Positions 53,901-59,300 of a stretch of 64,000 nt of DNA are shown here, piece by piece. Numbering within the stretch: position 1 is the stretch's first letter; the number at the start of each line of letters is the position of its first letter. The position numbers were made by a program, and so were the translations under genes. This stretch comes from Chthoniobacter flavus Ellin428 (lineage in GTDB: Bacteria > Verrucomicrobiota > Verrucomicrobiia > Chthoniobacterales > Chthoniobacteraceae). The notes under the pieces were generated by a model that had not been told where the DNA came from, did not search any database, and was given only the letters and a program-made list of their open reading frames with translations. The stretch is from contig NZ_ABVL01000004.1 of NCBI RefSeq assembly GCF_000173075.1, forward strand, positions 124,001 to 188,000. Reading direction: 5' to 3'.

Positions 53901-54418
53901 GTCCGGATATCGTTTTGGATCCGCAGAGCAACGACATCGCCCAGACCAACACGGGCATCGCGTTCTCCACGAAGGATTCGGTGACTGGCATCGTACGTCC
54001 ATTGGCGGCGAATGAAATGCAGACGGCGGCCAACTTCCTCACGAGTGGTAGCGCTTCCACGACGAACTACTCGCTGAACGCGGGGGTCACTATCGTGAAC
54101 AACCAGTCGTCGAACACGATCCGCCTCGAAAACGGCGGCGGCATCTCGATTGGCACGGCGTCGAACTTCGGCCTGCTCAACACCACCGGCGGCGTGATCA
54201 CGGAAACGCTGAATTCCAACGGCATCATTGCTCTTCAGGGCAATAACGGGATCAACGTGGGGGCGCTCTCCGTCACTCAAAAATACCCCGTACCTGTTCT
54301 GGGTGGAGGGGGCCTCGACCACCCTGAATGTGACCGGCTTCATGTCGACCGCTTCGGGTCAGACCCTTCAGGGTCTGACGAAGTCCGGCCTCGGTACGTT
54401 GAGGCTGAATTCGCATGA
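32999..54418 (+). CDS. Giant autotransporter-associated beta-strand repeat (PATR) protein, segment 1 (7,139 codons)
   Basis: The N-terminus is a basic stretch plus signal-like hydrophobic core (FIKRLSSWLVLSTALTLAV). The rest is almost wholly Gly/Thr/Asn/Ser/Ala. Dozens of PATR-type units follow the pattern K(x)GxGTLxLxGxNxYxGxTxINxGxL (e.g. KDGAGTLILNGAQAYNGTT near 37170, KSGTGTLTLDGNSTYRGTT near 40250, KAGPGTLVLSGNNSYNGTT near 41300). This family forms beta-helical extracellular passenger domains. I saw no enzyme motif. The frame stays homologous to about 54278 except for a shifted patch 53708-53798, and its last ~45 codons (after an A5 run at 54279-54283) are out of frame. No cysteine was seen except in those two shifted stretches. 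The protein continues in the next two segments. Surface adhesin or matrix role is inference. Confidence 0.85.
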   Translation: MVKNTPKKRKGPRISTQFIKRLSSWLVLSTALTLAVRSASSLFWDADQNATGNVTDGTNLGGTGTWDLNSTANWWDGSSASDTQWQNGDAATFVGPSGTVTLGTPIIASGLTFNSAGFTLAGTGSNVITLNAQPATVDGRVNPTIMANASATISAGLALNGSQNWTVGPLFQRLIATGKITDALNVGSIYKTGNGTLVLGNANASTTPDSFSGMVTVVKGLLIVRDPSDLGTGTSTVQIGGDRTLGGGTLLLAPTNPFAPTTFNRNFYVQGGGVPTGNVLNNGGGLNALSLGALSTVGPITINGSITTSSFFENRITATFGPLTLNGPLVLGGTQDLVLYGAGNIIINGQVQGAGRLVKTQAGSLGITLWLTNTANASTGGLTGDIRIDNGTVRVSDGRQLGASTTATAIRFNGGTLEVRADAAAVPTFLGHNVSTVDNNGTIYLDRAIGGSSINQTVTFGAFQFGNSGRTLTLNGRDGYSFSIGSLGALFGNSTGNNFALTTGSINGLTTFNGNTTIGDSGGVRNLTFTTTGDAVWNGSLQQNAGSAVPAFIKSGAGTLFLYTSNSNVNSVGTTASTTLTVASNVGIAVGQSVSGTGVPVGTTVLAINGNTVTLSQAAGVASGGAVVFAGSINTTASATTLSNTMTLANTAGLTAGELVSGAGVASGTIITAINGNTVTLSQAAGVVDATSLSFGGGTATTSSAATTNVSTITVASAAGISVGEEITGAGIPAGSTVTAIAGNVLTLDHLATVSSGAALSFGGMTITGGTTINGGTLVVNQIGGASGGSLNGVAGGVLNISSAALNYVGAQGTGDGETTAKVINLNNTGSGLIFANQTGSGLVLTSNIASAGSSGAAKTLFIGGVSTATNTINGVYSNTSVSGVSTLFKVGTGTWLYSPLASNYVDPNPSLVGATTTTSAGTAVGNATLTVTSSASFVVGQAITGTNLPPGAFIASIPDGTHIVLNTTIPTTAVASGITIGSSSLAAQVATTASAGANTNVITVASTAGLVPGQVVTGSGIPSATVITSIVDATHFTISTALGGTVNSGTTISFGAVQNFTGDVQIAGGTLQIQPTAATGHGSDVINDTSRIVFLADTLEGNTGAYANGTFEYLGLSGANTSETVGQLILSGGSNVVKVTPVGAGGGATLTFNGSTLRLPGTSVNFVTSTGNIVLNSAPIGLVGGFAYYNGADFAYVPSVGGALRAPVYGTDAGFSPVDTIAANTNVMLATSQTLASSTTLSSLKMTGAGTTLTLASGQTLTLDTGAGVASGILVSGGNSVTITGGTGLTAGSATAAGGGTTSGNPTIAVTSTSGLLPGMAISGSNIPANTVVLAVIDGTHLLLNQNASATGTGITFTLGSDLVFRTDSASDVLTLSTPITNTTNFGITKDGAGTLILNGAQAYNGTTTINEGTIQLGVGSRLGGGAVSNNNNLVIRGGATLDVNGQSIGVAGFNGAGVVTNSGGSATLTIGNNNQGGTFDGVIQNGAGTLGLTKASGNTIALTGVNTFTGPLTMAGGTLQVTQLTDIGVAGPLGRGNTSNNAGSLIFNGGILQYTGAQANIYQTTQSPSVSFNRLFSLQGNGTFASDGTFGNVGNGTGGTGNNAAVIFNNTAPVAFIGTGTRTLTLQGGSQGDNEFDPQLINNPNGGGALSLTKAGSGLWILNPATSNTYSGATTITGGALQVAPLSAAVQGLSANSNLVLNGGVLQTTGLFNQALGTGAGQVNLSSAFGASGFSSSGVGASSRLVVSLGGGATITWGTPTFNLSTLLLSNATALGEVEFANNMVLNGQGVAATPTVTTNNGSATITITAGTTTGLQIGQVVTGTNIPAGSIVTSIVNGTQFTISANATASGTGISANIAAGGFRNIQVDDNGNANTDYAIASGVISGTGSLGKSGTGILWLTGNNTFTGSGTATAGTGGVIVANGTIVISGFGNNSALGALTPGGTDIQDRLVIGAAGNTGSVIYVGNGETVDRIIELAGTGGTSRIENDGSGPLIIQHVTNTTTGAKSLDLRGTNVELNILSANLSNNGSNVLNLQKNDSGLWELSGNNSGMTGVVTINGGVLIATNSSAFGTGTLQPGNAAIEGTGSDLNFTQAYTQINNTTTVFAGPSNITLSGQIQQTSGNNYFITNSLNPGKTLTLAGAVTNGDTGTARTLQIQGVGTTVITGQIKDPNTTAKLTITYAGGATVNVGPGTLQLHGSVANTFAGGLNLSSGILDINMPGNLTPLGTGIFASTGTAFLQSEFDMTSTGGGTALTMPVAFGNPSNTSTGQGNLIVQGAHNFEFTGNVTSDDNSNTLTANGVNVKFSGASFGLLGNQTSRTFTVTGIGNVEIVGSIVDGGVPTNVNTTTTAGNPTVVVASATGLVVGQLVTGTGILPNTFITAISGTNITLNQAPTSAQTNTSMNFAAVGSLTKSGTGTLTLDGNSTYRGTTTINDGILQANVTGSNTPLSPSGLMTLAGGTLNLSRTDALTSTQTTGNISFATNTSSHVAINSGSGTLNLTTGNLVRNAGQNATVEFTLPTSGTVTIGNASAMGGWATVQSASGNFFATRNASNNLVALTSTVKNDVSTWVAGDNVTDDHTSPTTGYHGTFTLGIGVNTIRFDGGSTNSTVTIGDGYTLNVSNNGILVTSNVGAGNALITGGTLGGNASVLASQLVSGSSTITVGSTAGLAVGMSVSGLNNAGSANMFPTGTVITAILDANTVVVSGASAVNSNGLPQSVIFGTSELDVTQNNLGSDFTIASAIRQPDRSTTAGVPVAVVKAGPGTLVLSGNNSYNGTTQINEGTIKVGSATAIGSFNVGNNIQVSTVNLANKPGTKFDLNGVDTTIGNLSGGGTDGGLVALGTHNLTLDITGSTTYAGAITGSGNLILNGGVNTATLTLNTTANSSFTGQVIIGNAILALNNGTVFSGQTLSNLMGATSFTIQNGGGLLIDNNGSLPVSRISSTAPITLSNTAPSGTAPNVGLSTQTDQSFTTAPRIAQVGSVTLVYGENTVRAAAVNTATGANPILDMASLSRGVNNATLAVLANNLDTPLATLRGDVLVDNSAPIIGQLIGGGSQISGTPNISILPWAMGQAITTNTANAAFVGNAFVTYSTTAGFGNGFRALTNSEYEQWTPTGGTTLTNNVRYAGTTDLNLTGLPTTVPSIAANVSTITVASAAGMFVGQNVTDFSGTIPFGTKITAINGNVLTLSNNTNFAGTNVSLTMNGHQMNALLLDSTGATGNVNVTGNGSNDFLNVQSGAFLFLGTQPITVSGFGDGFSSGITTGTNNEYIFHVQNTAAAGVTISSALTTPNASLTKDGVGTLIFGIGAFNSGLTGNIYLNQGLLGLVGSTNGIGGDSSPGQIILQGGGLMTPAGGSFSTSRNLVLNPGGPSSLAGAYNLSTPLSGNTIDAEGTATITLDGQLVDGTGGPGGLTKTGTGFLTLEGGSPNTNTGLVGVFEGTLNLSKPGGPGFYAIGSGGLSINTSSTSGFGTATAVLLADQQIDPTATVTIYSNGTGNIASLNLNNHVQTIGSATSELILGANTGSGVLLNTGATGTLILGGDLVMTNNRDAADGTTNARGVLITGSGNTGTVSFDGTLDLGGAVRNITVTSTASLAGQGPINGAGNSGGGNDDGNRADATIETVVTDGGINKLGNRVLRLTNNNTYSDVTTIREGAIRISSNQGLGIGDGSAGTGTTVYDGASLQLENNIIVGNTASNNELLTLFGNGALGTGAIDSVGGANVWKSQITLGSNTSFGADGTGELVTTGIINGGSFDITKVGTGAWLYDVDASSTLGNLIVANGYLAVANDASGLHGKTPTILSGGGIGLFWDGNGTGESENYTFPAFPANFQGNFGIEVSRTGLPTANGLYTTPSNKRIQYDLANLPTIANQVITVNNANGYSLVLTKTGALDLTNDSPNFNVVNATASNLMQGLILTPQITGSNVNLIKSGNGTLVLANSTSSFTGKITINSGVLAAGNGNNDDDSQLGAASNEIILSPTSGTSTFRATDNMTFNTRVIQLANTANARAIEVVVGKTLTLNTAFDLNSGAGTSASLVKNDNGTLVINASNPTWAGTTTINAGIIQITNPTALGIGAINIAPNSSASGASLQLSSATGFTLPNAILLQGNNNQAFGGINFGGQLENVSGNNTTTGLLTTNFDAAIGADAGSTININGGINDPTTSAHAFIFTGAGTINLNSAITSATATANQYFSYNKYGTGTLNITFAEPTIITSNLTFFQGTTNFTGAGSLNHDAVTAQVFNGATLVLDNSGTIVNNRLGSRAILLTEGSFNFIGNATTATGDSMTTLQMNGEAHFTITNNGAPVTETFTGFTQNTGSSMEWEMNGGTLGGTDKILFTGAPGLTNGLLSRTVVINGSNFDFGTYNSDGKTANTNGVQAFATYNTSNNLNLALATDTMKITSNAQIFASRTLNALAFNGDGLTVTGAPASILTLTSGGLLVTGATSTGDTLNIPVISFPGTTEGQIHINTGSTLTLGSAIIGTAGLNKSNGGNLLLTSPQYYSGNTWLNDGELQLVAHGTNTLLANQSFIGNGGTLDLNGGSQYIGQLSSAIVGAGSGTFAGAGSTITSTLSGATLVTTSNTNSSFGGLITGSLSFNKAGTYSLAAYSNENFTGATVINGGVLNLLDSGSLSATTSIEIDNATLQINNQGILGLADRINDSAPVTLNSGNITFLGRQQTASTETLGNVTLASGINTIQVSPGGTGVNSATLTLTSLQKGATQAGMDAMLNISASTALGTMGSTPQLLIPGFNGGAKEAFLGGWAIVTTSSTTAEFAGYDPVLGIGALNAPGFAGYDAVFLPATSQPTQNIRTTTNIVIPGGTGVLQVNSLNMVGNINVTFNSSTDTIDLTSGGLLKSGNFGNTFGTNPGEGNLTAGNGSGLADLYIYSQQNNFFLNSNIIDNGPVGGPALNPVRLVLAGSGLVTLKGFNSYTGGTVIDGVSAVVSSYLPPGGVTVNNGTLTVAPTVGGNTGIDPANTVTLNNGQFTFSGTSSLAGLNLNTTGAGTTLVTINLNGTNPSNLILTGDITATPTSVGTLAAAATIGGAGNLDLGSATRTVNVAPTLINGVNVAPLQPGLIIGAQITDHFDNTTNPATFLSANGIVKTGAGVLQLGVANTVSTSTFSGGVDLQVGSLLIAASSTPASGATVTSGPLGTGTLTIHDGTTLLAAQLTGGQIVGVGNAYTIQGLTSGSTSAAFTFDGPFSLQLNGALSISSATPLVKELDISVINPNMTAALGGAIDSKVTNIVKSGLGTLVVNPNYQGTITVDSGAISLFADGDGTSTPQFINFNTLTLQQPSTISVGRLGTSFLPYFTLASNKTIELVSLVTNGNPVTVNNQGVAAGPGNGGYGLQVDGDMALGADQTFNVSTATASNVVQGLTLNGVVSGNVNLVKGGNGTLVLGNAGNTFGGAGKSIDIQGGVVAISNDLDLGDSNNVVNLDVIGAQTNLFGLRATDNVNLASTRIINLGQANNGIEVVAGKTLTVNHAFTLSATTNTLFKNDAGVLELAADNSATGWSNTNTTQGGINIASGAVRLSANGAAGASTNLIIVSPTVTGAALQLNGGITVANPIVINNSTATNQGFGGINFGGELENFGGTNTTNGVITMFADADIGADAGSVLNINGTINNPTTTARALIFTGDGTINLNSNATAGTTTANQYFSINKYGQGTLNITTANAVVFTNNFTVFQGKISLNGAGALTLGTNIAATVNPGATLELNDLGTNATNRLGGRGLTLVGGNFNLIGNASANTSDSMGTPTFNRGYSIITVTAQTGEQANLKFTATNNSVAPAQSTAGSGASILFRGTNLAATATAGSATISDSLGFTFNGQTGGTGQTSKGIMPWALVDTSATGNGLSFATTDGSAGSGNGTANAGIRVLAANEYVYNTVTANNNVLINTGTVSLTAAPSSAANSFTFDNSANLSMSSLVPLSNSSGGILVRNGSSSISGGFINQTNGFSPLNIWTLGNLTINSVMNGGNGFGNGSPSMIKAGAGTLTLSAPASYVYTNNSGNTLTGLTIINGGTLKLNSGTNTLSYNNFLEVGLGGTLDLNGNSQYVEGLFTDGALAGTGGTITGDANSNSTLIVNADNTTRNFAGNLTGALSFQRSGQNTLSLYSNSDYTGITQISGGVTVLRDKAQLSGTTQIDLNYATLLVDNNVGVQDLSDRINDTAAINLRGGSLTVVGRAQTASSEKLGVVTAMQGYSTILANAGAGPGPASVDVTLQKIAQGNVDGVLNFNGQINGGSNGQTVLGLIGSNPRIEITDVSNLTNLSTTHIIGGWAVVNGTEFAAYNATYGVGALTQAGFAGYDFNQSTLPLTVTPTQNLRLTASTTIPDAGLVINALSLRGTFDTNMTTNAVLNVVSGGFIANQTSNRLSNLIGQGYLTAGGSQTSGIAPLYLYNTANTYTINANVIDTAVPQGTFGPVATGAHVRLIISATGGAVSLASANNGAGSGNSYTGGTVLNGGTLNLATPALLPGFVIPNSNPNAIDPTLSTSGLIINGGTVTELNVGGQIGTANIVTLNGNSTLNLVGNTNQLAGGHYDTGRINDPVAGTNTLAGLVFNDNGGGATNPIVNTGGGTFTATGLIPATVNAPGVLALTGDVNHQAITSNPSNVGSIATVAGRITFSTDSNEIITVNPYNFNVNDVAPIQSGLNIQGIIGTNGFIKQGLGVLGLSGQQIYTGLTDVQQGTIAIEILNGGSRYSDYQLDAGTFFNLNAISTAIGSLTGSGTVFNSSGITNATLQVGFDNTNSTFSGQFSRFSDGAAGTLFVQKIGTGTWNLTGAANTATSALGNSGINGGLAVNQGEVLYNGNGTGAWSNYTVNAGGTLVLDNSGTNINNRLGWAGGTATIPSISLVGGRMDVIGNASAPTTETAQFFANSTSVNGMGILNLGAECESTADLREPRQLGLHRWPDAVYPRCECHSGQAVGAGQAVYTWPLMNFNGGQGSLANGTVTTQVRPDIVLDPQSNDIAQTNTGIAFSTKDSVTGIVRPLAANEMQTAANFLTSGSASTTNYSLNAGVTIVNNQSSNTIRLENGGGISIGTASNFGLLNTTGGVITETLNSNGIIALQGNNGINVGALSVTQKYPVPVLGGGGLDHPECDRLHVDRFGSDPSGSDEVRPRYVEAEFA
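34710..36170 (+). repeat. Cluster of five ~60-residue 'VASxxGxxVGQxVTGTGIP' modules in the giant protein
   Basis: Units at about 34710-34900, 34900-35090, 35100-35290, 35740-35945 and 35965-36170 each read roughly (S/N)TITVASAAGxxVGQxITGxGIPxGTxITxIxGNxxTLS. Examples are NTVTLSQAAGVASGGAV and VITVASTAGLVPGQVVTGSG. They differ from PATR units and interrupt them. Further single or paired copies lie at about 36880-37085, 38390-38585, 40040-40235, 40955-41200, 42450-42640, 55785-56118 (two) and 56415-56610. Confidence 0.75.
40590..44310 (+). repeat. Superrepeat type I, copy 1 (giant gene)
   Basis: The block runs from MGGWATVQSASGNFFATRN through NDVSTWVAGDNV, ILPWAMGQ, GFRALTNSEYEQ, LNVQSGAFLFLG and ATIETVVTDGGINKLGNRVL to FDITKVGTG. 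The same order of landmarks recurs at 57820-61060 (GAWATISVGSNTFFASKD, DDITTWKIADDV, ILPWAVAD, GFRVLSTANEYEN, LNVQSGAFLFTG, ATIETIIQNGGINKFGGRTL), about 17 kb away. Confidence 0.75.
44290..48985 (+). repeat. Superrepeat type II, copy 1 (giant gene)
   Basis: Landmarks in order: LMQGLILTPQITGSNVNL, FRATDNMTFNTRVIQL, NNQAFGGINFGGQLEN, IGADAGSTININGGIND, ANQYFSYNKYGTGTLNIT, NNRLGSRAILL, LADRINDSAPVTLNSG, FLGGWAIVT, FAGYDAV, NSYTGGTVIDG. The same series appears 4.4-4.5 kb later. Confidence 0.8.
48990..53500 (+). repeat. Superrepeat type II, copy 2 (giant gene)
   Basis: Collinear with copy 1: VVQGLTLNGVVSGNVNL, LRATDNVNLASTRIINL, NQGFGGINFGGELEN, IGADAGSVLNINGTINN, ANQYFSINKYGQGTLNIT, NRLGGRGLTL, LSDRINDTAAINLRGG, IIGGWAVVN, FAGYDFN, NSYTGGTVLNG. 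An IMPWALVD / IRVLAANEY unit is inserted near 50545. Confidence 0.8.
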
Positions 54419-56200
54419 ATTCTACACCGGCCAGACGACGATGAACCAGGGCACCCTCGTGCTCAACGCCGGCGACAACACCCTGCTCGTCAATCCTTCC
54501 GGTGGTGCGCCCACCGTGGTGAATGTGCTGCTCAACAACGGCACCATCGACCTGAACAATAACAGCCAGGCTATTGGATTCCTGGCCAGCAGCGACCCGA
54601 TCGCCGGAACGGGCGGCACGATCACCAACAGCGGGGGGACGACGGTCAACCTGACCAGTGCCACGACGTCGAGTCTCACCTTCGCCGGAAGCATCACGGG
54701 TAACTTGAACTTCCTTAAATACGGGAGCAGTACGCTGACGCTGACCAATGCGAACACCTATAGCGGAATCACAACGCTGGCAGGTGGCACGACGACCCTG
54801 CGCGATAGCGGCACGATCGCTTCCTCGGTGATCAACCTGAACTTCGGAGGTCTCACCCTCGACCAGAGCGGCCTCAATCCGGCAGGCAATCCCAACTTCC
54901 AGCGCCTAACCACCACGAGTCCGAATGGCGTCTCCCTGAATATGCGGGGCGGCACGTTCCTCATCCAGGGTGGCGGTTCCACCGATTCCGTTCAAGAGTT
55001 GGGAACGGTGACGGCTTTGGGTGGCCAGAACACCATCCAGGGTTCCCCGATGATCAATCAGGGTTCCACGATCACGATGACCATCGACAACCTCGTGCAT
55101 ACGTCCAGCAACGACACGATGTTCAGCTTCGTCGGGTTCGTGGGCAGCTCAGCCAACATCACGGTCAACGCGGGCACGATTGGTGGCAACTCGCTGAACG
55201 GGTTCACCCACATTTACCTGAACAACATCAACGGCTCGACGTTTACGCAGACGAGCATGCTGAATAACATCATCGGTGGTTGGGCGATTTCCGATGGCTC
55301 GACCTTCGCGACCTACAGCGACACGCTGGGTGTGGGCAGCATGGGTTCGACCGGCTTCGCCAATTTCGATGGCACGGATGTCTCGGCGGCCACCACGGCC
55401 TCGCAGAACATCAACGACGGTAGCAACCGCACCATCACCGCCAGCCATACCGCCAATACCTGGCGCATGGCTCCGGGTGCAGCCCAGACCATTACGCTGG
55501 GCAACCTCGCCAGTCCGGTCACCCAGGGATTGCTCACCGGCTTCATTACCAACGCCGGGCAGACGATCTCCATCAACGCCGGGGATCCCGGTTCGCAGCT
55601 CACCTCCACGGGAACGGACCTGTACGTATTCATCAATCAGGCCACGACCAACATCAACGCCCCGATGGTGGGAAGTCAGGCTCTGGTCAAGGCGGGCGGC
55701 GCGACGCTGTCGCTGACCCCGGCCTTCTTCGTGGGCAGCAATACCACGACCGGTAGCAACGTGGTGACTCCGACTCTGGCGGTGAATGGCACTGCCGTGA
55801 GCTCCGGCAGCAGCACGATTACCGTCACGACTTCGAACGGCTTGGTCGTCGGTCAAACGATCAGCGGCACCGGCATTCCGGCTGGCACGACCATCGCGAG
55901 CATCAATGGCACGACGGTTACCCTGTCGGCCAATGCCACCGCGAGTGGAACCAATGTGGGTCTGACCGCAAACAGCACGGTTGGCTTCCAGGTGGGTGAA
56001 GTCGTCAGCGGCAGCGGCATTCCGGTAGGCTCGGTGATTACCAGCATTGGGCTCACCAGCTTCACCATCTCGCAGAATGTGACGACGGGTGCGACGGGCA
56101 CCCTCCTGGCCTTCGGCAATGATATCGTCAACAACACCTTCAAGAACGACAATACCTACACGGGCGGCACCTTCGTCCAGTCCGGTACGTTGAACCTGAG
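53505..56200 (+). repeat. Superrepeat type II, partial copy 3 (giant gene)
   Basis: Starts at the NNRLGWAGG landmark, skips the first third of the unit, and continues TTMNQGTLVLNAGDNTLL, TYSGITTLAGG, IIGGWAISD, FANFDGTD and NTYTGGTFVQSG. Contains three of the five frame changes (53708, 53798 and 54279-54283); the other two lie just beyond its end. Confidence 0.65.
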
Positions 56201-56330
56201 TGGCTTGATCGGTTCGACCGTCATCCCGGGTGACCTCACGATCAACAACGGCACCGTCAACATGGTGTCCGTTCTCCGGGCAGATCAAATCGACGAGCAA
56301 CATCACCCGTCAACGGTGGCGGCGTGTTGA
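54228..56330 (+). CDS. Giant PATR protein, segment 2 (frame 3 continuation)
   Basis: This frame takes over at the A5 run 54279-54283 (TQ-NTPYLFWVEGASTTLNVT once one A is removed); codons before ~54284 are not homologous. It carries PATR units (KSGLGTLRLNSHEFYTGQTT, TYSGITTLAGGTTTLRDSG) and a third copy of the superrepeat with NIIGGWAISDGSTFATYSD near 55265. Two VGQxxxGTGIPxGT modules follow (55785-56118). Homology stops near 56271; the last ~20 codons (SVLRADQIDEQHHPSTVAAC) are out-of-frame sequence containing the only Cys. Not an independent gene: it has no signal peptide and no start context. Confidence 0.75.
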   Translation: MLFRAITGSTWGRSPSLKNTPYLFWVEGASTTLNVTGFMSTASGQTLQGLTKSGLGTLRLNSHEFYTGQTTMNQGTLVLNAGDNTLLVNPSGGAPTVVNVLLNNGTIDLNNNSQAIGFLASSDPIAGTGGTITNSGGTTVNLTSATTSSLTFAGSITGNLNFLKYGSSTLTLTNANTYSGITTLAGGTTTLRDSGTIASSVINLNFGGLTLDQSGLNPAGNPNFQRLTTTSPNGVSLNMRGGTFLIQGGGSTDSVQELGTVTALGGQNTIQGSPMINQGSTITMTIDNLVHTSSNDTMFSFVGFVGSSANITVNAGTIGGNSLNGFTHIYLNNINGSTFTQTSMLNNIIGGWAISDGSTFATYSDTLGVGSMGSTGFANFDGTDVSAATTASQNINDGSNRTITASHTANTWRMAPGAAQTITLGNLASPVTQGLLTGFITNAGQTISINAGDPGSQLTSTGTDLYVFINQATTNINAPMVGSQALVKAGGATLSLTPAFFVGSNTTTGSNVVTPTLAVNGTAVSSGSSTITVTTSNGLVVGQTISGTGIPAGTTIASINGTTVTLSANATASGTNVGLTANSTVGFQVGEVVSGSGIPVGSVITSIGLTSFTISQNVTTGATGTLLAFGNDIVNNTFKNDNTYTGGTFVQSGTLNLSGLIGSTVIPGDLTINNGTVNMVSVLRADQIDEQHHPSTVAAC

Positions 56331-59300
56331 ACCTGGTCGGTATCAATACCCTGAACAAGCTGACCTTTGCCGATGTCGGCGGCAACGGCACCCCGTCGGT
56401 GAACGCCAATGGGATGGCCATCACTTTGACCACCACGAGTGGCAGCCCCACCATTACGGTTCCGTTCACCAACGGCTTGGCGGTGGGACAGAGCGTGACC
56501 GGCACGGGCATCCCGGCTGGGACGACGATTCTTTCCATCGCTGGTAATACGATCACTCTGTCCGCGAATGCGACCACGAGTGCTTCGAACAGCCTGTCCT
56601 TTGGCGGTACTCTGACCCTCACCGACGCGAACGCGATTACGGCGGTGACCGATAACTATGCCACGATCCCGACCGTCTCGGCTTCGCAGGGTCTCGTGTT
56701 CAGCAATGCGGCTCCGGTGATCAATGTCTCCGGTGCTTCGATTGGCAACCTCCTCATCTCCGCGCCGATTACCGGCGCGGGTGGAGTGATCACCAAGACG
56801 GGCACGGGCGTTCTCATTCTGAGCAGCAATGCGGGTACCTTTAGCAGCGGCTTCGAGGTGCAGAGCGGCTCATTGACCCTGGCCAATAACAGCACGGGAA
56901 CCTTGGTGAACCAGTTCATGAGCGGTCCGCTGGGCACGGGAACTCTGGTTCTCGACACCGGCACGACGATCCAGTCGGACGGCACCGGGCGCACGCTCCT
57001 CAACCCGGTCACGATCAACGGCAACGTGACCTTCGGTGGTGGTACGGCGGGCAACAACGTCACTCTCGCTGGTCCGGTCAATCTCGGCAGCACTACGCCC
57101 ACTCTGACCGTGACCAATCCGTTGGTGACGGCGGCGCTGGCTGGCCCCTTGAACGGCACCGCCGGCCTGACCAAGAACGGCAACGGTATCCTCGTCCTCT
57201 CGGGCCAGAGCACCGCTTACAGCGGTCCCACCTTTGTCTCCAGCGGCGTCTTGAAACTGGGCGTGGCGCAGAACCTGTCCCAGTCCGAACTCATCATCGG
57301 CAGCGGGGCGGGTGGCACGGTCGGAGCGGCGTTCGATCTCGCCGGCAATGCGGCGACCTTCGGTTCGCTGGCCAGCGACACACCGACCACGGGCGGCTTC
57401 ATCACCAACTCCTCCGGGACGGCGGCGACGCTCACCGTGGGCGTCGATAATACGTCGACCACCTTCGGCGGCACTCTCAGTGCCGGTTCGGGCGCGCTCA
57501 ACGTCACCAAGGTCGGCACCGGAACCCTCACCTTGACCGGCACGAACACGCTGACCGGCGCGCTCACCGCCGCCGGCGGTAGCCTGGTCTTCGATTACAC
57601 GACCAATAACACCACCAAGCTCGGCACTGGTCCCCTCGGCCTGTCTGGCGGCAACCTGACGTTGCTCGGCAACGCCACTGCAGCGACGACGCAGACGGCG
57701 GCTTCGACCCTCGTCGGCCCTGGCCTCTCCAGCGTGACCCTCACGCCGGGCTCCGGCCAGACGCTCACTCTGAATACCGGCGTCATCTCTCATGCGGGCG
57801 GTATCGTGAACTTCGCCGAACTTCCGACGGGCGCGACGGTGAATGTCGGCGCCACGCCGCTCTTCAATGGCCTCCTTGGCGCCTGGGCGACGATCTCGGT
57901 GGGCAGCAATACCTTCTTCGCCAGCAAGGACATCAACAACAACCTGATCGCTTCCTCGAGTACCTACGGCAATACGGCCAAGGATGACATCACCACTTGG
58001 AAGATCGCGGACGATGTCAAGGACTCGACCGGCTACATCAACACGATCGTCGGCGGCAATGCGGTCAATTCGATCGAGTTCAACGCGAACGTCGCCAGCT
58101 CGAATGTCGCGATGGCTTCGAACGTCACCCTCGATGTCGCCTCCGGTGGCATCCTGATGACGAGCAATGTCGGCGCGAACAACCGCACGATTTCCGGTGG
58201 TGGATTGACCGCGGCCAGCGGTGAACTGCTGGTCACGCAAAACGGCACGGGAACGCTGACCATCGGGTCGAACCTGACCGGGGTCTCGGCGGCGCAGAAC
58301 CTGACGGGCAGTGCGGCGAGCTCGAACCTCGCGTTCACCAAGTTCGGCACCGGCATGGTGATCCTCTCCGGCAACAACACCTACACCGGCAACACCACGA
58401 TCAACCAAGGCACCGTGCAACTCGCCGGTGGTCACGCGATCGGTGATTACTCGACTGTCGTCCTCGCCAATACCGCCGGGGTCACTCTCGACCTGAACAA
58501 CACCACCGAGACCGTCGGCCCGCTCCAGGGCGGCGGGGCGGTCGGTGGCACGATCAGCATCGGCACCGGTTCGCTGACCAGCAACCACCTCAGCCCGTTC
58601 TTCAACGTTGGCGTCAACACCATCTACAGCGGCGCGATCACCGGCAGCGGCAGCTTCATCGTGAATGGCTCGGGCAGCCAGCAGCTGGATACAATCAGCA
58701 ACACCTTCACTGGTGCGATCGCTGTGACCGGTGGGGCCAACCTCATCCTCTCCGGCTCGGGCGTGAACAACTTCAGCCAGGCGTCGAGCCTCACCGTCAG
58801 CGGTGCAAGCCTCACCCTGGACTACAACGCCTCGACGACGAGCGGGGACCGCCTGTCGGACACTGCTCCGGTGACCTTGAGCAACACCGCCTTCCAGGCC
58901 AACAGCCAGTACGCGGGCTTCAATGGCGCCATCAATGGTCTGACTCTTCAGACCAACGTGGCCGCTGTCCGTAACGAAACGATTGGCGCGATTACCCTCG
59001 GCGGTGGCGCCAACCAGATCACGGGCAACACCTTCATTGGGACGACGGCGGTGACCGATGCCCTCGTCAATCTGACCGCGGCCAGCCTGACTCGGACGAA
59101 CGCCAGTACCTTGGTCATCCGCGGATCGAACCTCGGCACGGTCGCATTCGGCACGAACCAGGGCGCCACCGTGGTGCTCAACACTGCTCCGACCTTGGTC
59201 GGCGGCACCGGCGCGGCGGGTACCACCACCATCCCGATCCTCCCTTGGGCGGTCGCCGATACCAGCGCGAACTTCACCGCGGCCAACATGGGCTTCGTCA

